Positions 48,501 through 59,827 of a stretch of 64,000 nucleotides of DNA are shown piece after piece. The notes under the pieces were generated by a model. The model saw only the letters and a list, made by a program, of their open reading frames with translations. It was not told where the DNA came from and did no database searches. This stretch comes from Nymphaea colorata (lineage: Eukaryota > Streptophyta > Magnoliopsida > Nymphaeales > Nymphaeaceae), in assembly GCF_008831285.2 (NCBI RefSeq), contig NC_045142.1, forward strand, positions 8,842,713-8,906,712. The letters run 5' to 3'. The stretch's first letter is position 1. The number at the start of each line of letters is the position of its first letter. A program made the position numbers and the translations under genes.

Positions 48501-51225
48501 TTAAATGGTAATGCTTATACTTATTCGCAGAACTAGCTGAAGGCACTTGTTTGAAAAATTATGAATATCTTGGCAGTGGAGAAGTTTATGACAAGGTGAA
48601 TAAGAAATGGACTCTCGAGCTTCCTATAGATTCTCACCTTCTTTTGTATTTGTTCTGTGCATTTATGGAACACCCTAAGTGGATGTTGCATGTAGATCCG
48701 ACCTCTTATGCTAGCATCCAATCTAGCAAGAATCCCTTGTACTTAGGGGTCTTACCGCCAAAAGAAAGATTGCCAGAAAAATATGTGGCTGTTTTGTCTT
48801 CTGTCCCTTCTGTTATCCATCCAGGTGCATGCATTTTGGTGGTTGGAAAGCAGAGTCCCCCAGTCTTTGCCTTGTATTGGGACAAGAAACTACAGTTCTC
48901 CATACAGGTATGTTTTTTAGTTCATTATGGAAAGCCCATCCTTGTTTTTGTTTTTCTGGGATGGATTTATATGCCTTGAACTAGTTGGATGAATCTTTCC
49001 TAGATCCTGCCTCATGTTGACTGTGTTATTCATACGTCATGACATAGTTGCAAACTTAGGAAACTCCTGGTAATCTCTCAGAAATTTTTTCTTGAATTTT
49101 GTTTTCCTTAGAAAAATCTCGGACATTCAAAAATTTAGAAAAATATAAAGGATACAAAATTATAAAATTACGAGTTTTCTACTTTTTTCCTATGAAATTA
49201 TGTCCTTTTTTCATGAAAGTTTTTAAAGTATAAAAGAAAAAGGTATATACAAAATATATATAACAGATGATTTTTTTTCCCAAAAGGAAATCTTTTGTGA
49301 TACTATCATGATATTCATGTTCTGGCATTAATTTGAAAGTATCGCAATTCTTTTCCAATGTTATCAACTAACTTGAAAGTAGAATAATGTGGGCGGTGGT
49401 ACTCATACCTATGCTTAGATGTTTTGAATTTAAACAGTGACATGATTCCTCTCAAATTGCTAGTACCTAAGACCTTCATATTTTGGTCCGTCTAAACAAC
49501 TTTTATTTGAAATGTGAGTTAGTAATTGGCTGTTCCATTGTTATATTCTTAACCCTGTCTTACCTGCTTAGAATGCTATTGTCAGGAGCACGATTGGAAC
49601 TCCATGCTGTTCTTCCTCTGGGAAACTTCAAATTCTGTCAAAAGAACTTGGTCTCAGTAGCTTGGAAAACTTGTTCTTGCTTATTTAAATATGCTAACCA
49701 TTTTTCTGATGTCCTGCTTAATATTTCTGTAAAAATAATTGTAGAATTTTTAAAACTGGCACAATATTTGTAAATAGGAGCTATAGACTTGCTTATATTA
49801 ACATGGATTGTCAAGGTTGGGATGAATATTAACCTTTCATTTTCAGATTTAGAATCAAGCTTATTTAGTGAGATCCTTCTATTCATTCCCAGATCTATTT
49901 TTGTGAAAGCAAATCAGAAGCATTAACACACTTTGGGAAAACCATATGCACAAGATGAATGCATTCAGTACACCAATTGTTGGATGACTAGAGGGATATA
50001 TATTTACTTGTTACTTAGCAAAATACATGGGAATGGGATAATAACAATCTATCTACTTGTAATTTTAGATTTGCTTAATGATAGAAGTGAGAGGAGGTGG
50101 TGTATCTGGGTCTAATGTGTTGCATTTTTTACTTGCATTGGAAAAAATGATCAGATTCACTATTGCTAGAAGATGCTAAATATGGTGAAGATGTAAGACT
50201 CAATGGCAGTCATTGCACCACCTCCCGAAGGAACATGTCCTGCAAATTTTCTTGGTATGAACAACATAAGTAGGCTGCAGGGTTGCAAAAGCATCTAACA
50301 CGTCTAAAGGTGTAGGCTTGTAGCTAATGGAACATATATTTGTTGTGGAGCAATCATTCCTGTTGTAGGGCCTGATTGATTGCAGAGATCCCTTCATGAC
50401 ATACCTTTCTCATGCAAAATGTGAGGCCTGCGATCTCAATATGCACCGGATGCCTTGGAAGCAAGGTCTGTATTCTATGAGTTCTCTCCCTAGGAGCAAA
50501 GTTTTGAACGATGTTTGCAAGAGGGAACCCTTGGCCCCATTGGTAGTCCATGCCTCCAATTGATCTTCTCAGTGTTGATCTAACTCCATTTAGCTGTGAA
50601 TGTCCATATTTCTCCATTTTCATGACTGGTGGACCATTTCTACCTAGGCTTGAGCACGAGCTCAGATCGCCACAAGCTTGGCTGGCTCGAATTTGACTCA
50701 AATCTTAAGGAGCTTGGCTCAAACTCGAGTTGTGCAGCTTGAGCTTGACTCATGTGAGCTTCCTAAGGCTCAAACTTGGCTCAGCTGTGCTTGAGCCAAG
50801 CTGAAATTAAAAGCGTTGGTTTGTTAAAAAAGTCATTACTGACCAGAGAACAGCAATGGGCTTTGAAATGGGAACCCTACAGGTAAAAATTGTGTGTATG
50901 CTCCTTGCACCACAAACTGATGACTGTGTCAACCACTTATGTATATCATCTTAATGTGCCTAATTAATCTAGCAAGCTTTCTCAAATTATATTAGTCAAG
51001 CATATGTAGCTCGATGTCAACTTGTTTACTTAATAAAGTTCAGAGTTTTAGCTCGAACTCAACCAATTTATTAATTGTGTGGAGCTCGAGTTAATGCAAC
51101 TTCTTGCAGCATCATCTACACCTTGATGAGACCCTCCAATGATAGGCTACCATGGTGCTTCTTTTTCCCTTAATTCTTTTCCTCTGGTCCATCTTTTCTC
51201 CTTGACATATGTGTGTGTTTGTGTT

Positions 51226-51275
<50 letters not shown>

Positions 51276-53812
51276 GTGTTAGAATTTAAAGATTAGCACT
51301 AATGTAAGTATGCATATATGTTTTTATATGTACTATCATATATCTTAAACTCCTAGTAGTTTGATGTATGATTTGTATATATAAATGTATGCATGTATGC
51401 ATATGCCTTTATCTGTGTCACATAGGTACGGGTACGGGTGCCAGTGTGGGTACAGGTGCGGACCATTTTCAAAAAATTTGGTCTTAAAACCAAAAAACAA
51501 AAAGGAAACCCAACAAAAATTCAGAGGTAACTGCAATGCTCTCAAACTCTTCAGACAAGCAGACAGGCACATATGAGAAAACAAAAGAACAAAAAATAAA
51601 GAAAGGAAGAAGCAGAGAATCGTCGTTCACCAGAGTGAATAAATCACTAGAGAATCACCATTCGCCGAAGAGGAAGAAGCAGAGAATCGTCATTCGTCGA
51701 AGTGGAGAATCGTCGTTTGCCGTTCGCTGGAGTGGAGAATCGCCTCCTGGCATCGAACTCTATCGGTGAAAACACGGTGAAGACGCAGAACCGTCGAAGG
51801 CGTTTTTAATGTTTAAGATATTTTTTACGTGAAAAATGTAAACCACGTTAAAAACTTAAACCCTAACTATGGACGCTTTTGAACTTGGTCAACTTTGATC
51901 GAGTTTGAAGATCGTCGGATTCGTACTCCGATATGTTGACCGTACCCGGTACGGCCAACAGAGTACCTAGGGCATACCGAAGTACGTAGCCGTACCCATA
52001 CTGGTATCGTACCAGTACGGTGTGGGTATTGCTCCTTCAGAGCAGTACCTGTGTTACATAGGCCTTTATGTATTTATTTTCTTTTCATTTTCTTGTATTT
52101 TTTTGTATATCTTTTTTATATTGCTTTTTTTTTTATCAAGGGAACTAGCTGTTGGCTGCTCCCATCGGCTAGAAATCTAGCCGTTGGTGCTGCCCAACAG
52201 CTAGCTCCTTTTCTCTTTCTTCTTTACTTTCTTCTATAAATAAGGGACTTGGGTCCCTTGCTTTGTATGGCTTTAAGGCCGGTTTTGTACTTTATTTGAG
52301 ATTAATTAGAAGTGTTACACCTCTATTTGAGGTTTCTCCTTGCGTGATTTATTGGAGTGGCTGGTATCTTCAAGAGTGTGACTCTTGAAGTTATTCTCAA
52401 ATTGAGGCCTGGTTTACAGTTTGGGGGGGGGGGGGGGGGTGGTGGCGAAGAAAGCCAACTTCTGAGTCTTTCCCAGAAATATCCCAAGTAACACCCATTC
52501 CAGAAACCCGAAAGAAAATCCTTGCAAGACATTGCTGAAATGGTATCACGTAATGTGGTTAGGTAGATATTATGTAATTCTGCTTTGAACCCCCCACTCT
52601 GACCTGACTACCATGTAGGGTCTCTTGTGGAACAATGCCTTAATATTTGCTGGCATAAGTATGCAGGCATATCTGTTTTTGGACGTGTTGATAAAAAACA
52701 ATGTCTATACTCTATAGCATGTGGTCACTGGTCCTTGACTTTTTGATCACATGAATTTTTCTGCATGTGGATACTCTATTTTCACCCACACTCCGTGTCC
52801 TCTTATACAGAATTATTTGGAAATTTCATAAAGAAAGGATAGACCTTTATCCCAGGCCGCATCCTTGTGGCATTCATGTTTGGTTTTTTTCTTTCTGGCA
52901 CTGTTGCTGAATATGGGTAACAAAATTGAAGGTGATATCTCAATACTCTGGAGTTATAAGACAAGCCGTGTGTTGGGAGAGACATGGAAAGGTTGTCTAA
53001 AGTATGTCTGCGGATAGTGAATGAATTTCAAAAGGGCTTTTACCTTTTTTTCTTTGATATTTATTGTCTGCAATTGGTTTTTTGGATTTTTTTTTTCTTA
53101 ACAAAGGATTATGCACAATAGTGAATATCAATTAAAATATGTTTTTTTTATACAATAACAAAAAGATATTTGCTAGGAAAATTTCATGTCTCTTCACATC
53201 ATTATAGTGCTAGAATGAAAAGCCCAGCTTTGATCAAGCTATTGCATGAAGGTAGAAAATAAATCCCTTTTCTATCATAAGAAAGTTAAGCAATATGTGT
53301 CAATCTCTTGTGCTATATAAGGTACTATATACAGAAAAATAACATTAAAATAAATGAAGCTTACATAGTGCAAGCTACATATAACATAAACAAACAAAAA
53401 CACAGAGTGCAAAAGATTTGGAACACCGCAAGCCCCTCACTTGAGGTACACTACATAGTGCTACGACGAGGCAGACCTTTTTCCCATTTATGCTATTTTG
53501 CAAGTTTTTTAAGCAGAATGAAATTTTTCGAGCAAATATCTTTTTGTTATTGTAATTAGTACTGAGACATTTTGTTCTCTTCTTTTTATCACAAAGTTTC
53601 ATCTTTGTACTTCCTTGTAGGTGGCTTTTGTAGTCCAGTTGTGTAATACTGATCATTTTAATTGCTTGCAGGGTCGCACTGCACTTTGGGATGCTATCTT
53701 ACTTCTCTGTCATAGGATCAAGGTTGGGTATGGAAGTGTAGTGCGAGGGGTGCATCTTGGTTCATCAGCACTAAACATCCTTCCCATATTGGATTTGGAG
53801 GCTGATGACTAG
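45594..53812 (+). CDS. TMEM209 / cytochrome-B561-N-related nuclear-envelope-type membrane protein
   Basis: Seven exons with compatible phases give 2076 nt, 691 residues: 45594-45775, 46618-46673, 46745-47682, 47808-48006, 48250-48432, 48531-48907 and 53672-53812. The start is the first of two close ATGs. The N-terminus has FSVYENPVLSAALTA, a membrane span near residues 40-60 and a second near 85-105. A Ser/Thr/Pro-rich middle follows, then the conserved C-terminal domain (MTLEQSIEAFGHLGVYPHIE, VMQTAAKVGISISINQVG, DSHLLLYLFCAFMEHPKWML, GRTALWDAILLLCHRIK, VRGVHLGSSALN). This is the Pfam family named N-terminal of cytochrome B561-related, whose animal member is TMEM209, a nuclear envelope protein tied to nuclear pores. 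Plant function is not established. The last intron is 4.8 kb and full of repeats; the frame shows no damage. Confidence 0.93.
50645..51110. repeat. GCTTGGCTCAAACTCGAG-rich repeat in the last TMEM209-like intron
   Basis: Words such as GAGCTTGGCTCAAACTCGAG and TTGAGCTTGACTCATGTGAG recur on both strands across about 450 bp, as in a family of short non-autonomous plant repeats. No clear termini were found. Confidence 0.5.
51207..51272. repeat. (GT)n(GA)n microsatellite
   Basis: A GT/GTTT run followed by a long GA run. Confidence 0.95.
51413..52061. mobile_element. hAT-like terminal-repeat element (649 bp) with exact 8-bp target duplication
   Basis: The left end CTGTGTCACATAGGTAC and the reverse complement of the right end, CTATGTAACACAGGTAC, agree at 14 of 17 positions. 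Both sides are flanked by GCCTTTAT (51405-51412 and 52062-52069). The subterminal part carries repeated GGTACGGGTACGGGTG-like words, and the interior has imperfect direct repeats around GAGAATCGTCGTTC and a GTACC-rich right arm. There is no transposase. It sits in the last intron of the TMEM209-like gene. The 8-bp duplication and short termini fit a non-autonomous hAT-type element. Confidence 0.85.
52130..52545 (+). repeat. LTR-like fragment
   Basis: It contains a hairpin-forming stretch (52147-52204, AGCTGTTGG ... CCCAACAGCT, with CGGCTAGAAATCTAGCCG inside) and a promoter-like CTATAAATAAGGGAC. It ends just before TGGTATCA, the first 8 bases of a tRNA-Met primer site. A 16-base G run (52424-52439) interrupts it. 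No gag follows, so it is probably a retrotransposon LTR remnant within the intron. Confidence 0.5.
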
Positions 53813-54324
53813 GTTGCCTATTTGGCATCTTTATTTCTCTCCCTGTCTTCTTTACACTTAGGTATGTGCTGGTTGTTACTTGTGAGTGTTCATTTCTTGG
53901 TTCGTGGTGGCTCATTTTTATTCATGTAACTCAGGCATCTAGAACTTGTATCCTCATTTCTCATATTACACTAACTAGTACTAAGTTTATCTTGTTGCGT
54001 TATAATTGCACTGCATTTTATTGACCGAGACTTGATGTGGTGTTAAAATCATAGCTATTAATTATTAGAAATATTTTGAAATTATCATGTTTTTCTTTGC
54101 AAAAACTAAGAAAAATATTTTGTTAGGAACATAGTTACTATTTTTAAGACATCTCTCAAAATGCAATATCCCCCATCTTTTTTTTAAAAGTTCTATTTCA
54201 TATTTCATTAGGTGTTCATTTTTCATTTTTTGCTTATTTTAAAATTTTTGACATGATTCTGAATGTGTCAAGATTTTTGCAGTGAAATAGTAGAAAATCA
54301 TAATTTCTTAATATTCTGTTATTA

Positions 54325-54367
<43 letters not shown>

Positions 54368-55000
54368 TTGGAAAAAAAATTTGAAGCTTCTAAGAAAAAG
54401 TTCACGTATTGGGTCTCACCAAAAGAAAATGATCTAATTAATAAGTGATTGGTTTTACAGAAAATATCTATGTTGCTTCTAAACGTAATGACCATGAGAG
54501 TTATGAATAATAATGATCCACATAAAAGTGGTGCATAGCTCAACAACATGATACTTACGTGCATCATTAATGATAAGAAGCCAAAAAGCTTGAGAATTCA
54601 TTTATGATACTACTATTGAGAGATTCAATATAGTAGTCTGAAATCTGAATTTTTCCTCTGATTGGATCATTGGTTAAAGCAAAATTTTGTAATGTATCAG
54701 GGCATCCCATTAGTAAGCCAGTCTGAGCTGATTCGTTGGATTCTGATATTATTGCTCGATTCTGTTGGATATGTAGAAATCTCTCATTATCGTGGTGAAC
54801 TCTAAAAAAAACACAGTTTGTGTCGAAGTATATACTTTGACTTTCACGTGCTAGAAGTCTAGCTCATAGACATAAAAGTACGGTATGTGCAATCTGTAAG
54901 AGATTAGGTTATCTAAACCGCCACTTGGATTTATCCAACTAATGCTGAAGCCTTCTGCAAATTTTGGAAGGGTTGTTGCCCGGTTTGTTTTTGCCTCCTA
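53813..55000. other. Intergenic, AT-rich, with (TA)n microsatellite
   Basis: The first part is probably the 3' untranslated region of the preceding gene. A TA run lies at 54327-54365. I see no gene. Confidence 0.6.
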
Positions 55001-55320
55001 GTTGGTTGGATTTAGATCTGAGCTGTGTGAGGAGGCCCTGCTCACACTGATGAGAGCTGGGAGTGGGAAACATCTTCCTGGTGGCCTAAATTGGAATCAT
55101 GCCAGTGTTGGCACAATCGATAGCCTTATATTAGCACCACAAATTTCTCACTGGTTTTACTGTGAAGATACGACTATATTGTCTGATTATTTCATATTTC
55201 CAGTGGTTTTTACTGAGTTTTTTTCATGCTGTACTTGCAGCTCTTGTTTTGGCAAGCTAGAAGGATTCCTGCAGTCATGGTTCTTGGATGGAATCTTCAC
55301 AACATGCACATCTTCAGGTA
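55001..55320 (+). pseudogene. Exon-like fragments of an unrecognised protein gene
   Basis: Two stretches look like exons. The first follows CCTCCTAG and reads LCEEALLTLMRAGSGKHLPG and then GLNWNHASVGTIDSLILAP, ending in doubt near 55160. The second follows a pyrimidine-rich tract and CTTGCAG (55235-55241), reads LLFWQARRIPAVMVLGWNLH, and ends at AG/GTATGATG near 55319. No ATG or further exon is visible and I do not recognise the family. It could be a gene remnant, a captured fragment, or part of a gene whose other exons are lost to transposons. Confidence 0.3.
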
Positions 55321-56063
55321 TGATGATGGACAGTTTTCTGAGGCAATGGAGGCCAAGGAAGGTGATAGAAAGGCATCACATGATTGTAATGTATTTTTGT
55401 GTTCACAAATTGTTGTGTTGTACATGGTCGGTTACTGTTTAATTGTGAATTTTTTTTGAGGCTTTGTGTGAATTCAGCTTCCAGCATGTTTTCAGGTTCG
55501 GAACTGCTGAAAATTGCTTGGAAAAAGTAATAGGTATTTAGCCTTTCTTTCTCTGTCCCCTCTATGTATTGGTTCGAATTACGGCTTGTACTCCAGTCAC
55601 CCAGAATCATCATTGTCGTTTATTCCAATAGAATCAAACCTAAAACTGGAGTCTACTAACTGGGATAACATCGGTGCTCCTTGTGGTGGAAGACAGACAC
55701 AAAAGAACGCTTGATCAGACCTACCAAACTGAGGGTTAAGAATATATTTCTTTCCTTTCTACTAACTGTTCTCAGCCTTCACGAAGAAACTTCAACATAG
55801 CTGACCTGCAATACTTGTTAACATGCTTCGAAAAAGAAGAAAAGGCAATCTTATGTAATTCTTCTGCTTAGTCTATCTTCCTTTTTTTGCTTTCCTTTTT
55901 TTCTTTGGTTGTCGCTAATGAAACAAAGCATTGATAGCAATTTCTGTCCATCTTGTTTCGATTGAAAAAATGGCCTTCCATCGTCAATAATAAGTATGGA
56001 ACAAGTGAAACGGCAGCAAAAGTTAGTGGCTTGAAAGATCTATGTATACATGGACGCACATAG

Positions 56064-56347
56064 TGTTAACGAACATGTATCTGGATGGGTCGTGGGTCCA
56101 AACCCGACCCATCCACCTCTTAAGTTGGGGGTGATTATTGTGCACTTGATTGAGGTGTTTAACCGTAATCTGTTTTTTAATAATAAAAAATTTAGAGAGA
56201 GAGCACAATGGTTGCTAGTGGGCATTGTGCTTCTCACTCATGGTTTTATCCCTCTTTTCACCCATGGTTTTATCCCTATGCTTGAGGGGGTTTTCACGTT
56301 AAATCTGTGCTTCTATCTTCTTTTCTTCGTTCTCCAATAATTGTACA
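56064..56347 (+). repeat. 5' LTR of the plus-strand copia element
   Basis: Starts TGTTAACGAACATG and ends TTGTACA directly before the primer site. The 5 bp before it are CATAG; the matching copy would lie beyond the right edge. The left boundary is inferred from the TG start and the following primer site. Confidence 0.7.
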
Positions 56348-56359
56348 TGGTATCAGAGC
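56348..56359 (+). other. tRNA-Met primer binding site
   Basis: TGGTATCAGAGC, an exact copia primer site. Confidence 0.95.
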
Positions 56360-56705
56360 TATAGAGATCGAAGAAGTTTCTTTTTTTCCCTCTGCTGCGT
56401 CATCGCTGGAGATGCTAGAGTCGTCGCCTACCTGCTATGCATTGCTGGAGCCGTCACTACTTGCTGCGTCATTGTTGGAGCTACTAGAGTCACTGCATGC
56501 TGCTGTGTCATCATTAGGGCAGTCTTTGGAGCCTTCACTGGAATTGTCATAGCTTGAAGATTGTTGCATGCTGCATTATTGCCAGAGCAGTCTCTGGAGC
56601 CATCACTGGGATTGTGGCAGCTTGAAGACGTTGCTTGTGTGCTGTCGCTTGGCGTTGACAACAAGGTCACATGAGTGCTTATGAGTTATGGATCATCTCT
56701 ATTCC

Positions 56706-56940
56706 AGATGGCTGCTAAGGATAAGGGGGATAGCTCAATTAAAAGGATGAAGTGTGTGTCGCAAAAATCATATCATCTACCAGTTCAAGACAAAATGATT
56801 CATTTGACCAAGGACAATTAGCTTTGCTGGTTTGCAACCATTACGATGGGAATTGCTGGTCTTGGCTGGATTTCATACATAAATGAGAAGAAATAGTCGG
56901 CTGAGACTTATCTCTATTGGAAAACATGTTCTCTTAAAGA
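56706..56940 (+). pseudogene. Copia gag, 5' part
   Basis: From the ATG at 56706 the frame reads MAAKDKGDSSIKRMK, then MIHLTKDN followed by a TAG where Trp is usual, then TMGIAGLGWISYINEKK and another TAG. This is the copia gag N-terminus with at least two stops. It is cut by the nested element. Confidence 0.8.
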
Positions 56941-57069
56941 CTATCACATGAGAAAGAGAGAGCAAAAAAGTATTCACATTAACGTAGGTTGACAGTACAA
57001 AATTTACAAAAACAGTCCAACTAGTATAAGAAAATATTTAAAGACATCTTCTCTAACTTTTTAATTAAA
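56941..57069 (-). repeat. 3' LTR of the nested copia element, truncated
   Basis: About 129 bp similar to 61643-61783. It adjoins the RNase H sequence directly, so the tail of pol and the polypurine tract are missing. Confidence 0.7.
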
Positions 57070-57603
57070 CTAGGTCCTGAATATAGTAGCAATCCACTTC
57101 AATGTGTTTTGTCCTTTTATAGAAGACATGATTGTTAGAAACACCCAACTCTAGAAATAATGATATGACCCATGACATTTCAGCCACAATTTGAGCCATA
57201 GCTCTATATTCCGACTCAACACTAGATCGAGCCACCACATTCTGCTTCTTGCTCCTCCAAGGAATAACATTACCTCTCACAAATACACAAAAACCTGTAG
57301 TAGACTTTTTGTCATCTATAGACCCTGTATAATCAGCTTCACTGTATGCTTCGAGGTCAACACCATCTCCTTTTTTGAACCATAACCTCTTTTCCAGGGC
57401 TGATTCAAGTATCTGACAATCATTAGAGCAACATCCCAATGAACCTTCCGGGGTTTTTCTATGAATTGACTTCGTTTATTCACAACAAAGCTAATGTTGA
57501 TGCGAGTGACAGTCAAATGTAACAGTTTCTCTATTAGAAATCTGTAAGATCTAGAGTCAAAAGGCTCAGATTCATCATCATGTATATTAATGCGGGTATT
57601 CAT
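57065..57603 (-). pseudogene. RNase H and reverse transcriptase C-terminus of the nested copia element
   Basis: Shows KSTTGFCVFVRGNVIPWRSK, ARSSVESEYRAMAQ and RTKHIEVDCYYIQD, after INISFVVNKRSQFIEKPRK. A deletion removes the segment before YKRTKH and everything after the Y-IQD-LV block. The two overlapping frames are shifted relative to each other. Confidence 0.85.
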
Positions 57604-57684
57604 GAGAAGTGTGGCAAGTTTAGCCTCCCATAAACTTGTTTCGTGCAGAAGATCAAGAACATATTTTCTTTGAGATACTACAAC

Positions 57685-58400
57685 TCATTTACTACTACGA
57701 GCCACCTCAATACCAAGAAAATAACAGAGTTGTCCAAGGTCTTTTGTAATAAAGTGTTGCTGTAAAAACTCTTTTGTCTGAGCTATCTCTTGATTACTTT
57801 CTCCAGTGGGAACAATATCATCTATGTATACAATCAATATTACTATACCGGATGTGCCTCGCTTGATAAACAACGAGTGATCAAGCTAGGATCATTGAAA
57901 TCCACATTTAGATAAAACCTCAGTTAGCTTCTAGAACCATGCACGAAGATTTTGTTTAAGTTCATAAATAGTCTTTTTTAATTTGCATACCTTGGAACAC
58001 TCCTCCTATCGCTCAAAACCAGGTGATTGCTGCATATAGACGGTTTCAGAAAGGTCTCCATACAGAAAATTATTTTTCACATCTAGCTGAAAGAGAGGCC
58101 ACTCTCGCTGGACAACAAGAGATATAATCAATCGAATAGTACCCAACTGAGCCACAAACGAAAAAAACTCAAAGAAGTCAACACCATATGTTTCAGTATA
58201 TCCTTTAGCAACAAGACGTGCCTTGAACCGTCCAACTGAACCATCAAAATTATACTTGACGTTGAACACTCATCTTCAACCAACAACATCACAGTGCATC
58301 GGTGGATCCACCAAGTCCCAAGTCTTTTGAGAGAGAAGAGCATCCATTTCCTATTGCATGGCTTGTCGCCATCGTGGATCTAACAGGGCTTGATGGTGAG
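57685..58400 (-). pseudogene. Reverse transcriptase of the nested copia element
   Basis: Pieces in different frames read FNVKYNFDGSVGRFKARLVA, LDVKNNFLYGDLSETVYMQQ, the catalytic VYIDDIVPTG and KDLGQLCYFLGIE. The catalytic pair is present but the frame is broken. Confidence 0.85.
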
Positions 58401-59780
58401 AAGACGAGATAATGTGACTAAATAGAGCTCGATCAAACTGCACCAAACTTGTACTCAGACGGTCAGTAGAGACAGAATTAGAAATAGGATGTAGTGTGCA
58501 TTGTCCCTTGCCCTTGCGAATGGCAATAGGGAGATCTTCTGTAGAATGATCATCATTTAAACATAAGTTAGTCTTATCAGTGGAGCTTACCTCTTGAGAA
58601 GACGTTGGTGGGCGGTTGGGAGAGAAACCAAGACTACGAGTGTAAACCAATGGAGGATCAAGGAAACGTTCATGTGACATAGGTTGAGATGGTGGGAATG
58701 ACTCAAGTGACACTGGTAGAATAGAAAGAGGTACAGGCACAAGCATCTCAGACAGAAAGGGACTCGAAGGGAAAAAATAAGGACAAGACTCAAAGAATGT
58801 AACATCCACACTGATAATGTCTTTCTTAGTTAGAGGATCAAAGCACTTATATCCTTTTTGATTGGCTGAGTAGCCAATAAAAACACATTTGATGGCTTGG
58901 GCAGCAGTTTATTTTTGTTTGGGCCTAAGGTATGTGCAAAGCAGGTACATCCAAATACTTTGGAAGGTAAATGAAATAATGAACGACTTGGATATAGAAT
59001 TTGAATGGAAATACGTTTTTGGATGGAAAAAGAGGGTAATCTGTTAATGAGATAGCATGCAGTAAGATAGCATCACCTCAAAAATAGGCAAACAAGTGAT
59101 AATGTAGCAGGAGGGTGCGAGCCACATTTATGAGTTACTGATGTTTGCGTTCTGTTACACACCATTTTGTTGGGATGTGTGTGGACAAGTATATTGAGGT
59201 CGAATTCCATGGTTGACATAAAACTGAAGTAGAATGGAAGACTTAAATTCAAGAGCATTATCAGTGCAAATATTTTTGACAATGAAACCAAACTGAGTTT
59301 TTATTTCCTTGACAAATTTTTGAAGAATTTATTTCCTTGACAAATTTTTGAAGAATACGTATGACTTCAGGTCTCTCCTTTAACAAGAATACCCAACTGA
59401 CTCTAGTAAAATCATCAACTAAAACAAGATAATATTAGAAACATGAATGAAAAGGAACTCGACTAGTACCCCACACATCCACATGAAAGAGATCAAATAG
59501 ACTCTGACTCGAAGGAAAGCTGTTCCGTGTATGCTTGCCTAACTGACAAACGTCACATAAGAAGGACTCTAATGCAGGAATATCTGGAAACATGCGATGA
59601 AGTTTGGGTACTGAATGACTCAGTCTGAGATGCCACTAGAAAGGAGAAGTCCTCAGGGAAAAAGCGGATGCAACAACATCTACTGGGACAAACAGCAAAT
59701 AGAGACCCTCAAGCTCATGGCCGCCACCAATCATCTTCCCACTTAATAAGTCCTGAAAAGAACCACAACCAGGGTCAAAT
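58401..59780 (-). pseudogene. Integrase and linker of the nested copia element
   Basis: Decayed integrase sequence in several frames, followed by a long linker (including AIRKGKGQCTLHPISNSVST near 58500, a block also seen in the younger element). Single frames are short, and no intact catalytic core can be read. Confidence 0.7.
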
Positions 59781-59827
59781 TGGCTCTACATTATAAGTCA
59801 ATAGCCAGTTGCTTAACATATAATAAA

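Noticed and set aside
50354-50701. A 115-codon minus-strand frame in the last TMEM209-like intron
   Set aside because: No known motif, no start context, and it runs into the repetitive GCTCAA-rich element, so it is probably repeat sequence or chance.
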